Below, in pieces: positions 1-8,500 of a DNA stretch of 25,464 nt (positions are counted from its first letter, which is position 1; the number at the start of each line of letters is the position of its first letter). The stretch comes from a virus. A program made the translations under genes and the position numbers. The notes under the pieces were generated by a model, which was not told the origin of the DNA, made no database searches, and was given only the letters and a program-made list of their open reading frames with translations. The stretch spans positions 1 through 25,464 of the IMG/VR virus record IMGVR_UViG_3300042905_000822; one strand, given 5' to 3'.

Positions 1-185
1 TGCAGCGCGACCCCACGGTAAGCGTGGAACGGTTTTCGGGTACGGTCACGCCTTACGACGGCAATCTCTACATCCGTGTGCGTGGGCGCCAGATGGCGGT
101 GCGTGCGAAGTCTACTGGTCTGGGTGTCCAGTGGCAGTTGGGCAAGTTCCGGATCGATCTTCGTCCTGATGGGCGCAAGTCATGA
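1..185 (+). CDS. C-terminal end of a probable phage head-tail stabilisation protein (5' truncated by window edge)
   Basis: An open frame enters from the left edge (codons in phase with position 3) and stops at TGA 183-185. The visible 60 residues contain YIRVRGRQMAVRAKSTGLGV and end in RIDLRPDGRKS. From memory, this Arg-rich ending of the type 'W-L-G-x-x-R-x-D-x-R-P-D-G-R' is common at the C-terminus of podovirus packaged-DNA or head-tail stabilisation proteins. That assignment is family recall from a short fragment, so another neck or tail protein is possible. Its stop overlaps the next start as ATGA (182-185), which points to translational coupling with the following structural gene. Confidence 0.6.
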   Translation, partial: QRDPTVSVERFSGTVTPYDGNLYIRVRGRQMAVRAKSTGLGVQWQLGKFRIDLRPDGRKS

Positions 186-1570
186 CAATCTGGGCCAACA
201 TCATCAAGCGGTTCAGGGCTCCGGCCCTGCCGCTCCCCACGCGCACCTACGATCCGCAGTACTTCGACAAGCTGCTGAGCATCCTGCGGATCTATTTCAA
301 CCAACTGGACAATCTTCTGGAGCGCATCGTGGACGGATCTGCAACAACTGTCCCGGTATCAATCGGCGGCACCAACGTCGATGCGTTTGGCCGTCTGCGC
401 ACCAGCGCACCCTACACGCTCTTCGACAGTCAAAACCGCTACGCCGAAGACAATCAGTTTGATGTTGCAAAGACGGGCACGGGTGCAACGGCTTTCCTGC
501 CCAACGAAGCGGCGGTCCAAATGTCGGTCACTTCCAGTGGTGCAGGCTCCGTCATCCGTCAAAGCTACCGTTCGTTCCCCTATCAACCCGGGAAGGGCCT
601 GCTTGTCCTCGCCACATTTGTGATGGACAGCAATGCAAGCACCAGTCTGACGCAGCGGGTTGGCTACTACAACACTGGCAACGGGGTGTTCTTCCAGCGA
701 GTGGACGGGGTCTACTCCTTCGTTCTGCGGTCTAGCTCCCTGCCCACCCCCGGCACGCCCAGTGATGTGCGCTCTGTGCCGCAGTCGAGTTGGAACGGCG
801 ACAAGCTGGACGGCACCGGGCTGAGCGGCTACACGTTGGACCCGTCAAAGGCGCAGATCCTGTGGATTGACTTTGAATGGCTGGGCGTGGGTTCCGTGCG
901 GTGCGGCTTCATCATCAACGGTGAGTACATCGTTTGCCACACCTTCCACAACGCCAACGAGATCACCCGCGTTTACATGACGACGGCGATCCTGCCGGTG
1001 CGCTACGAGATTAGTTCTTCGGTTGCGCTTGCTGCATCCATGAAGGCGATCTGCTGCTCTGTGGTGTCCGAAGGTGGCTATGAGCAAGCGTCGATTGACC
1101 ATGTAGCAAGACGCACAACGGTGTTGACCAATATAGACACCGCTGCCACGTTCTACCCTGTTGTGTCTATCCGTTTGGCTTCTGGGCGTACCGGGGCGGT
1201 AGTGCTGCCCAACCGTGTTCAGTTCTTGCCGCTGACTAGCCAGAACTACGAGGTAGTGTTGCTCAAGAACCCCACGCTGACGGGCGCTACGTGGGCGGCA
1301 ACGGTTCCAACAGACAGCAACGTTGACTTTGATGTGGCGGCAACGGCTATATCGGCTGTCGGCAGTATTGTTCAGACTGACTACGTGACCTCCACGGGCA
1401 GTGGCGGCACGCAAGGCCTAGCCGCTCCTACAGGTTACAACTGGGACTTGCAGCTTGGCACTTCTCTCGCGGGAACAAGCGACATCTACACCGTTGCTGT
1501 CCGTACTGTAGACGGCGCAACCAAGGGCAGTGGCGTGGGCTCGCTGTCGTTCTGGGACTTGACTCAGTGA
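182..1570 (+). CDS. Phage virion structural protein, 462 aa
   Basis: This 462-aa protein starts with an amphipathic N-terminus (about residues 1-50, including FDKLLSILRIYFNQLDNLLE). The rest looks beta-rich, with many short Thr/Ser/Val/Gly stretches. The segment VDAFGRLRTSAPYTLFDSQ near residues 66-84 resembles one I recall from structural proteins of environmental phages. The C-terminus (LSFWDLTQ) is aromatic. No enzymatic motif is visible. Its ATG overlaps the preceding stop by 4 nt, and only a weak purine stretch precedes it (GGGCGCAAG), so coupling probably drives its translation. It lies between a stabilisation-like protein and ejection-type proteins, which supports a head decoration, neck or tail surface role. 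The exact role is not determined. Confidence 0.7.
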   Translation: MTIWANIIKRFRAPALPLPTRTYDPQYFDKLLSILRIYFNQLDNLLERIVDGSATTVPVSIGGTNVDAFGRLRTSAPYTLFDSQNRYAEDNQFDVAKTGTGATAFLPNEAAVQMSVTSSGAGSVIRQSYRSFPYQPGKGLLVLATFVMDSNASTSLTQRVGYYNTGNGVFFQRVDGVYSFVLRSSSLPTPGTPSDVRSVPQSSWNGDKLDGTGLSGYTLDPSKAQILWIDFEWLGVGSVRCGFIINGEYIVCHTFHNANEITRVYMTTAILPVRYEISSSVALAASMKAICCSVVSEGGYEQASIDHVARRTTVLTNIDTAATFYPVVSIRLASGRTGAVVLPNRVQFLPLTSQNYEVVLLKNPTLTGATWAATVPTDSNVDFDVAATAISAVGSIVQTDYVTSTGSGGTQGLAAPTGYNWDLQLGTSLAGTSDIYTVAVRTVDGATKGSGVGSLSFWDLTQ

Positions 1571-1577
1571 GGTAGAG

Positions 1578-2465
1578 ATGAACGAAGGCGATCAAGGCCC
1601 TGGCGGCTCTGACCTTAGCGGCGAAAACTTTGGGGACTACAACGACCCCAGCGGAGCATCTGGGCTTTCTGCCGGCCCATACTCACAAGACGTAGCGCAA
1701 GCAATTGCGGACATGTTGGGCACGCCTCTTGGCGAGGGCGCTGCAACAGGTAGGGGCTTTCATTCGCCAGGGGTCGGCTACGGCACGTTGGCGGGGTTGC
1801 AGGATGCGGGCTTCGGGAAGATGGACATCCCGGGGTTCAATCAAAACGTAGAGCAAGCGCTTGCTGCTAGGAATGTGCATGACATTCTCAACTACGCTGC
1901 TCCTGCGTTTGCCGGTCTAATCCCTGGCTACGGCACCATCTCCACTATCGGCAGGGTAGGCGCGGGGCTGATGTCCGGTACGATGACGCCTGCGCAGGCC
2001 CTTACTGCGGGGCTTGCAGGAGCGCTTGGAGCAAGGACAGGCATCCCTGGTCCCGTGTTTGAAGGCATCCTTAGCGGAGACTTTGGCAAGGCCGCAGGGG
2101 CTGGCGTGCAAGGAGGTCTTGCATCGCTGGCAAACAGCCTTACCGGCAGTCCGCTTGGTGGACTGGCGCTTAATCTATCCGGTATCGGCCCCGCAGTCGG
2201 CAAAGGTGTGGCTGAAGCGGTGTCTGGCGGCACGGGTGGGTCAAGGTCTGGTGGCTTGGGCGCAGCCCTCGGTCTGTCTTCGGCGCCGTCCCAGGGGTCA
2301 TCTCCCACGGGTAACACCTACGGCGACGCAGGTGTCAACGCAGACACCTATTCTGTCCTGGCAGCGATAGAACAGGCAGCGCAAGAACCCAAGCAGCCCG
2401 AGTGGTCCTCACAGATGACCGCAGGACGCTATGGCCCCCTGATGGAATATGAGTTTGGAGCGTGA
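1578..2465 (+). CDS. Gly/Ala-rich hydrophobic phage protein, probable virion protein, 295 aa
   Basis: I do not recognise a named family. The protein is very rich in Gly, Ala and Ser. Residues 1-50 are acidic and polar. About residues 105-205 hold several weakly hydrophobic Gly/Ala helices (for example APAFAGLIPGYGTISTIG) that could insert into or cross a membrane. A Gly/Ser-rich linker occupies about 215-255, and the end is polar and aromatic (YGPLMEYEFGA). The start ATG is preceded by GAGGT at good spacing. It sits just upstream of three other probable internal virion proteins, and its composition fits a DNA-ejection or internal virion protein that must unfold and pass through the tail. That role is inferred from context and composition only. 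Confidence 0.6.
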   Translation: MNEGDQGPGGSDLSGENFGDYNDPSGASGLSAGPYSQDVAQAIADMLGTPLGEGAATGRGFHSPGVGYGTLAGLQDAGFGKMDIPGFNQNVEQALAARNVHDILNYAAPAFAGLIPGYGTISTIGRVGAGLMSGTMTPAQALTAGLAGALGARTGIPGPVFEGILSGDFGKAAGAGVQGGLASLANSLTGSPLGGLALNLSGIGPAVGKGVAEAVSGGTGGSRSGGLGAALGLSSAPSQGSSPTGNTYGDAGVNADTYSVLAAIEQAAQEPKQPEWSSQMTAGRYGPLMEYEFGA

Positions 2466-2466
2466 T

Positions 2467-3162
2467 ATGGACGAGTTTTATGATCCCGCAGGTTTTTACG
2501 ACGACAGCTACCGCTATGTTCCTACTATTGGGGCGCAAGAAAATGTTTTTGACCCCACCTATGGCGATCCATACGCGAACTACACTCCAGATAGCAGTGG
2601 ACTCGCAGGTCTCTTCAGCGCTGCCCTTGGCGGTGCCAAAACCCTCGGTACATCCCTGCTGACGACGCCGCGTGGCATTGCGACGCTGCTGGCAATGATC
2701 TATGGTGCACGCAACACGAGACCTGACAGCGGGGGCATCAACCTGAACCTCTCCCCGTCCAAGGTCACACGCAACATCGTCCCGGGCAAGTACGGCCCCG
2801 TTGCGAAGACCTCGTTTGCCGCTGATGGTGGACTCATGCAGGCATACGCTGCCGGTGGCATGGTCACTGGTACGCCGCAACGCCCCCTGCCCATGGAGGA
2901 CGGAGGCTTCGTCATGACGAAGAAGGCTGTAGACGGTGCAGGCGGGCCGCAGGGCCTCGCGCAAATGCTGCCTGGGGCCAAAATGATCCACGGCCCAGGT
3001 GATGGGTCTGGTCGAGATGACCGTGTCCATGCCAGAATCGGTAACACGACTCCGGCCAGGGTTTCCAGCGGCGAAGCCTACGTTCCGAAAGCAGTTGTTG
3101 ATGAAGCAGGTGGGGCCAAGACGCTCTATGCCATGATGAACCGGCTTCAAAGGAGCGCATGA
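2467..3162 (+). CDS. Phage virion-associated protein with AAGGMV/DGGFVM motifs, 231 aa
   Basis: I chose the ATG at 2467, one base after the previous stop, because GGAG at 2457-2460 lies 6 nt upstream. An in-frame ATG at 2449 would add six residues but has no such site. The N-terminal third is acidic and aromatic (many Tyr and Asp). A hydrophobic Gly/Ala segment follows near residues 45-80. The C-terminal half has the motifs AAGGMV (128-133), DGGFVM (145-150), GPGDGSGRDDRVHARIG and RVSSGEAYVPK. I recall this motif chain from tail-end or internal virion proteins of many environmental podo- and siphoviruses, usually annotated as hypothetical. No catalytic motif is visible. A structural role is likely; the specific function is unknown. 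Confidence 0.68.
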   Translation: MDEFYDPAGFYDDSYRYVPTIGAQENVFDPTYGDPYANYTPDSSGLAGLFSAALGGAKTLGTSLLTTPRGIATLLAMIYGARNTRPDSGGINLNLSPSKVTRNIVPGKYGPVAKTSFAADGGLMQAYAAGGMVTGTPQRPLPMEDGGFVMTKKAVDGAGGPQGLAQMLPGAKMIHGPGDGSGRDDRVHARIGNTTPARVSSGEAYVPKAVVDEAGGAKTLYAMMNRLQRSA

Positions 3163-3989
3163 TGAACACCAATGTGAGCCCAACCGGCACCGTTGCCCCC
3201 GGCTTTGAGGGCTACCTCACGGACATGCTCAATCGTTCGTGGGGGTTGGCGCAGCAGGAGTACACGCCCTACACCGGCCAGCGGTTTGCCTACGAGACGC
3301 CTGAAGGTGCACCGGGCTACTCCCCGCTGGAGGAGAAGGCATTCACCAGCCTGGGCGGTATCGGCTCGTATCAGCCGGGGCAGTTCAACACGGGCCTTGG
3401 TCCGGTCGGGTCCGTTCAGGACTACATGAACCCGTACCTGCAGAATGTCGTTGACATCCAGGCCCGGGAAGCCCGTAGGGCCGCTGACATCAGCCGCAAC
3501 ACCGAGCAGGCACGCCTTGCCCAAGCCGGGGCCTACGGCGGCAGCAGGCAGGCCATCATGGAGGCCGAGCGCCAGCGCAACCTGGGAACCCAGATTGGGG
3601 ACATCCAGGCCAAGGGCCTCATGGCTGCGTATGAGCAGGCTCAGAAGCAACGCCTCGGAGAGGCGACCCTTGGGCTCGAAGGTCAACGTCTGGGCGAAGC
3701 CTCGCGGCAGTTCGGTGCTGGTCAGGACCTGAAGACCATCGCGGACCAGATGAAGGCTGGTACGCTCCAGCGTGGCATCGCGCAAGAACCTCTGGATTTC
3801 GGCTACAAGGAGTGGTCTGAGTCCATGAACTACCCGTACAAGCAGCTTGGTTTCATGCGCAACATCGTCAGCGGCATGCCTATCGATTCGCAGCCCTATC
3901 AGCCAGGGACGTCGTCATTCGGCTCTGCTATCCAAGGCGGGTTGTTTGCGAATAGCATCTACGACATGATGTTTGGGAAGAAGTCATGA
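3162..3989 (+). CDS. Helical phage virion protein, possible internal virion (gp14-like position) protein, 275 aa
   Basis: Two consecutive ATGs (3159 and 3162) follow AGGAG at 3151-3155. The second has the better 6-nt spacing, so it is preferred. The protein begins with an aromatic, Pro-rich segment (TPYTGQRFAYETPEGAPGYS). It continues as a long Ala/Gln/Arg-rich alpha-helical region (about 90-215) containing DYMNPYLQNVVDIQ and AGAYGGSRQAIMEAERQR, then ends in a Pro/Gly-rich tail with IYDMMFGKKS. The YMNPYLQ...GGSRQ pattern is, from memory, widespread in marine and freshwater phages next to giant ejection-type proteins. Helical, Ala-rich proteins at this position in T7-like phages are internal virion proteins such as gp14, but I see no direct sequence match to gp14. 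Its stop overlaps the next start (ATGATG). Confidence 0.66.
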   Translation: MNTNVSPTGTVAPGFEGYLTDMLNRSWGLAQQEYTPYTGQRFAYETPEGAPGYSPLEEKAFTSLGGIGSYQPGQFNTGLGPVGSVQDYMNPYLQNVVDIQAREARRAADISRNTEQARLAQAGAYGGSRQAIMEAERQRNLGTQIGDIQAKGLMAAYEQAQKQRLGEATLGLEGQRLGEASRQFGAGQDLKTIADQMKAGTLQRGIAQEPLDFGYKEWSESMNYPYKQLGFMRNIVSGMPIDSQPYQPGTSSFGSAIQGGLFANSIYDMMFGKKS

Positions 3990-5578
3990 TGTTCAATCCT
4001 GGGCAGTCTCAGTCTGGTGGGCTTGGCAGTGCGCTGGCCCAGGGATCCGGCGTGCCGGATGATCAGTTTGCGCGTTTGGCTACGCAGTCCATGCAGCAGA
4101 CCGGCGTGACGCCGATTGCCATGCTTGCGGATCTGGCTCGGAGGATCACGGCCAAGAAGAACGCAATGATGAATCAGGGGCTCCAGGCAGGTGCCCAGAT
4201 GGCCCGCAAGCCCGCAACTCTCAAGGACGAGATCAACCAAGAAGCTCTGGCTCTAGGGATCGGATCTCAGCCGTATGGCTACGCCGGGGGCGGACTTGTC
4301 GCGTTCAAATATGGTGGTGAGTCAGAGGAAGAGCCTCTGACCGCAGAGGACGTTGAGTCCGCAGATCTCACGGACTATATGGCGCAAGCCGCTGACGCTT
4401 TCCCAGCGGACTCCCAAGAAATTGCGCGGCTTGGACGAGAGTTTGGAATTGATCTGAGCCCACGCGATTCCGCCGAAGTTCGTGCAAGAAAAATCGCTGA
4501 GATCAGGCAGCAAGCGGAGATCCAAAGAGCTTTCAATCCACAAGGGCAACGCAGTCGTGTCCGTGAGGGCGCCGCCGCTGCCGCCGCTGCCGCCGCTCGT
4601 CTTCCCGCTGCCGCTACTACTCGCTCTCTCGCTAGTAATTCCTCTTCTACTGGTAAAGGCGACCAAACTCGCACCAGACAGGGCACTACTCCCCCCGCTG
4701 CTGCACCTGCCGTCCCGGCTGACATCGCGGAGTACATGAAAGCCGCTAACGCGGGGATCGCTGGCATGGAAGGTAGGGGCAAAGTGACCCCCGAAGAACT
4801 GCAGCTTCGTGAAGCACTGCTCGCCGCGCAACAAGCGGAGCGCCAGCAGCCTGTAGAGTACAAGGAGCCCGAAGGGCTGACCACTCGGGAGATGCTCCAG
4901 CTTGCGTCCTTCGACCCCACAAAGGGTAAGTGGATGGGTAGCCTTGCAGAGAAGGCTGCTGGTGTCATGAGCGCTCGGGAAGCCAAAGCGGAAGAAGCCA
5001 AGAAGGCCAACCGCGAGATTGACGCTGCAAACCGCAAGCTCAACACGGCCTTGGCACAACAGCGTCTGGCGTACTCTGTCGGGGATAGACAAGCCCGTGA
5101 AGCTGCAGATCAGGCGGTCCTCAACGCCAGGATCGCACTGCGGGAAAAGGTCATCGATTTCGGCTTCAAGTCAAGCGACACCGAGTCGAGACGAATTTCG
5201 GCGGAAGCGGCGAGGACCAGTGCTGGAGCAGCGGTTACGTCTGCAGGGCAACGCGCCCTAAGCGATACTTTCCGCAAAGATAAGGAACTTGGTGATGCTA
5301 TCCAAGAAGCGGAAACCAAGATAACCAACGCATCTATGTTGCAAGGACCTAGGGCAACAGAGTACATCAAAGCCGACACTGCTACAAGAGAGAGCATGCT
5401 CAAGGAAGAGCGGCTCAGGTACGTTCTCACACGCGCTGGTATGTTTGCTTCAGAGGCTGAAATTAGGCAGCGTATGGGCGCTGGCGCTGCTCCCGGTGCT
5501 GGTGCCGGTGCCGCCTCCGGTGCCGGTGCCGGAGCACAGGTAATCCGTTTTGATCGCTCCGGAAATCCAATTCAGTGA
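3986..5578 (+). CDS. Large Ala-rich helical phage virion protein, 530 aa
   Basis: The start overlaps the previous stop, with GGGAAG a few bases upstream. Residues 1-100 contain a hydrophobic helix and a YGYAGGGLVAFKYGG segment, like the AGGG(I/L)VAF motif seen in many environmental phage virion proteins. A run of nine alanines sits at residues 196-204, followed by a Ser/Thr/Pro linker to about 245. Residues 250-490 are charged heptad-like helix rich in Glu, Lys, Arg and Ala, probably coiled coil. The C-terminus holds GAG-type repeats (about 495-518) before the ending VIRFDRSGNPIQ. I see no enzymatic motif. The gene precedes the giant protein by 8 nt, so an internal virion or ejection protein (gp15-like position) is a reasonable inference. 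Confidence 0.66.
   Translation: MMFNPGQSQSGGLGSALAQGSGVPDDQFARLATQSMQQTGVTPIAMLADLARRITAKKNAMMNQGLQAGAQMARKPATLKDEINQEALALGIGSQPYGYAGGGLVAFKYGGESEEEPLTAEDVESADLTDYMAQAADAFPADSQEIARLGREFGIDLSPRDSAEVRARKIAEIRQQAEIQRAFNPQGQRSRVREGAAAAAAAAARLPAAATTRSLASNSSSTGKGDQTRTRQGTTPPAAAPAVPADIAEYMKAANAGIAGMEGRGKVTPEELQLREALLAAQQAERQQPVEYKEPEGLTTREMLQLASFDPTKGKWMGSLAEKAAGVMSAREAKAEEAKKANREIDAANRKLNTALAQQRLAYSVGDRQAREAADQAVLNARIALREKVIDFGFKSSDTESRRISAEAARTSAGAAVTSAGQRALSDTFRKDKELGDAIQEAETKITNASMLQGPRATEYIKADTATRESMLKEERLRYVLTRAGMFASEAEIRQRMGAGAAPGAGAGAASGAGAGAQVIRFDRSGNPIQ
4571..4597 (+). repeat. Tandem GCCGCCGCT repeat (3 copies) encoding nine alanines
   Basis: Three perfect 9-nt copies of GCCGCCGCT lie inside the 530-aa virion gene and encode Ala196-Ala204. 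A short tract of this type can change length by slippage in 3-codon steps without breaking the frame. It starts the flexible linker between the N-terminal part and the coiled-coil part of the protein. Confidence 0.85.
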
Positions 5579-5586
5579 GCTAGTAG

Positions 5587-8500
5587 ATGCCGATCCAAGC
5601 ACAACTTCATGACGGGCGTATTCTAGAGTTTCCTGACGGTACCAATCCGCAGGTCATTCAAGCTACGGTGAAGAGAGTTCTGGGGGTTCCACCTTCCACA
5701 GAACGTACTTGGGGGGAGGCTGCTGGAGACGTTGGTGCGGCTGCTATCAGGGGCACTGGGCAAGTGCTTCAGTTCCCGGGTGAACTTGTCGGTTTGGTTC
5801 CCGGACTGCGTGGGTTCGGTGAGGCCCTGGCTACCCCTGGTGAGTTCATCGCGGGCTTCGGTGAACGGCTCAAGTCTTCCGGTCTGAAAGCTCGTGAAGC
5901 TCTCAGAAACCAAGCTCTGAGCGAGGCGGAAAAGGAAGGGGTGCTGGCGGAGTTTGCTACCGCTATCAAGGAAACGATCAAGGATCCAGCCCTACTGTCT
6001 ACGTTCCTGACGGAGCAGGTACCGCAACTTCTTGGCCCCGGCGCCGCAGTTAAGCTCGTCAGATCGCTTGGGCGTGAAGCTGTAGAAGCTACGGCCCAGG
6101 GCGCTGCCCGGGAAGCTGCTGAAAAGGCCCTCCGTGAACGTGCCGCTGCCGCTGCTGTAGGCACTGGCGTGGCTATGCAAGGGGCTGATGTAGGCAACGA
6201 TACCTACAAGGCGGTCTACGATCTTGCCATCAAGCAAGGTATGTCCGAGGAAGAAGCTCGGACCTTGGCAGCGTCGAAGGCACGGGTAGCTGCCGCTGAG
6301 GCGGCGGCGATCTCTCTGGCAACAGCGCGTCTCCCTGGCGGTTCAGCAATTGAAAGGCGCATGGCGGGGATCCCTGGCGGAAGTCGGGTGGGTGCGGGAC
6401 TGCGGGAAACTGGCACTGAGAGCATTGAAGAAGCTGGTGGTGCGTTCGCCAAGGGCGTCGGCATGGCCGAGGTTGACCCCTCGATCTCTCCCTTGACCGG
6501 TGTGGGCACCGCCGCAGGTTTCGGGGCCTTGGGTGGCCTCGGGCTTGGTACTGTCGTGGGTGGAGCGCCCGTCAAGCCGCCCGGTGCTGAGCCTTCTACC
6601 GGCGAGCTTGCGCCCATCGATGTCCGCCGTCAGGAAGCTGCCAGGGCTGAGGCTGAGAAAGCCGCCAAGGCCGCGAAAGCTGCCCCTCCCCCTGTACCTT
6701 CTACCCAGGCCATCATTGACGAGACGCTGACCAAACCGGTCAGCCAAGCGTCCGCACAACTCACGCTGGCTATCGAGCGACTGAAGGAGCAGCCTGCTTC
6801 CCCGCAGCGCAATGCGGCGATCAAGGAGCTTGACGACGAACTTAAACGTAGAGAACGCGAAGACGCGGAACGTGTCCAGGCAGGGAAAAAAAGGGCCGAA
6901 GGGTTTCTGACGGCTGGGCAGGCCGCTGCACAGGGGACGACGCCCCGGGAGGAGTTTGACCCGACCCAAGCACGCCGCGAAGAGATCGAGCGCTTGCGTG
7001 AACGTCGTGAATCCATGCTGGTGAAGGGAAAGCCCCCAGCACGCAAGAGCCCTGCACGGCGTGAGTTCGATGAGCTTGATGCTCGTCTGGTCGAGATTGG
7101 CGGTGGACGTTGGACTCCGCCTATAGAAGCTACGGAACCCACGGCGCCTACGGTAGAAGAACCGACAGTACGGGGTCCTGCGCCTTTGCCGGATGTGCTG
7201 GACAGCGTTACGGTTAGGACTATTGGGTTTACCAAAGGTGGCGTCCACGATGCATTGGTTGGGAAAGCTATCACCGACCCCGAGATTCGTTCGGTACTGG
7301 AAGAGTACAAGAATAGGCCCAAGGCGAACGTAAAAACCGTAGCCAAGATTGACGCGTTTCTTGCTCGCCTTCCTGAACCCACACCGCCTGAAGCGGCTGC
7401 GCCTGTTGAACCTACTACGCCCTACGGAAGCACCGAGTTCCCAGCCGCACCAACCCCACCGGAGACCCCAAGTGCGTCCAATGTTCCAACTGAGCCAGAG
7501 CCAAGTGGAGCAGGCGTTCCAGTGGCTGGCGGACCCGCTGCCGTCAGCCCCACCCAAGGAACTGGAGCCGCTGGGGCAGTACGAGTGGTTCCTCCTGTCG
7601 AGAATGCTGGACAGCCTGCTGCAGGAGAAGGACAGCAACCCCCTGCAGTAAAGCCCCCTGTTCCTGCGCCTAGCGGTAATAACACTCCCGAATCTGACGC
7701 CTTGATGGACGAAATTCGGGAGCTGCAAAAACAACAACAAGCACTACTGACCAAAGCTGGACGAGCACCTGCGGTCAACTCGCCTGCGCGTAAAAAGTGG
7801 GACGAACTGGGCGAGCAAATTGCAAGTAAGAAAGCGCAATGGGCGGAAATGACACGCGCGCCTGCGCCCGCTCCCGCTCCTGCACCGAAGGCCGCTGCTC
7901 CTGCTCCCGCACCAAAGGCTGCTGCTCCTGCGCCTGCCCCCGCTCCTGCGCCTGTACCTCAGGTAAAGCTCACCCCCAACCAACGTGCTGAGCTTGCGCA
8001 GCGGATTGACCAAATCGCTGACCGTATCCCACGGAAGGAGTACGACGACTTCGTTGACAACCATCTCAACGACTCAGGCACCAAGGTCAGGCCGGAAGCC
8101 AAGCACATCCAAGCTGCATTGGATCTGCTCAAGAAGTACGGCCCAGCGGAGAAGCCTGCGGAACCGCCAAAGCCGCCGAAGGCCGTGAAGCCCGCAGAAC
8201 CGCCAAAGCCGCCGAAGGCCGTGAAGCCCGCAGAACCGCCAAAGCCACCTGCGCCTCCTGCCAGGACGCTGCCCCAGCCCAAGTTCCGGCAGACGCGGTT
8301 TGAAGAGGCGAGCCTCCCAAACTCCCGAGAGATGGATGACGCCCTTCGTGGCGCATCGTTTACGGAAGCTCTCGACTACGCTATTGAGAACGCTCGTGAC
8401 GATCTTGACCGTGCGGTTATGGTCAAGGTAAAGCGTCGTGCAGAAGAGTTGGTGAACCTAGGGGTCGAGTTTTCTTTCAAACTTACGGATACTGGCAAGA

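Noticed and set aside
182-1570. Target protein of a diversity-generating retroelement
   Set aside because: No reverse transcriptase gene or second template-like copy of its 3' end is seen in the window.
6343-7740. Long - strand open frame (465 aa) opposite the giant protein
   Set aside because: Antisense shadow; Arg/Cys/Ser-rich with no domain and no ribosome site, inside a well-supported + gene.
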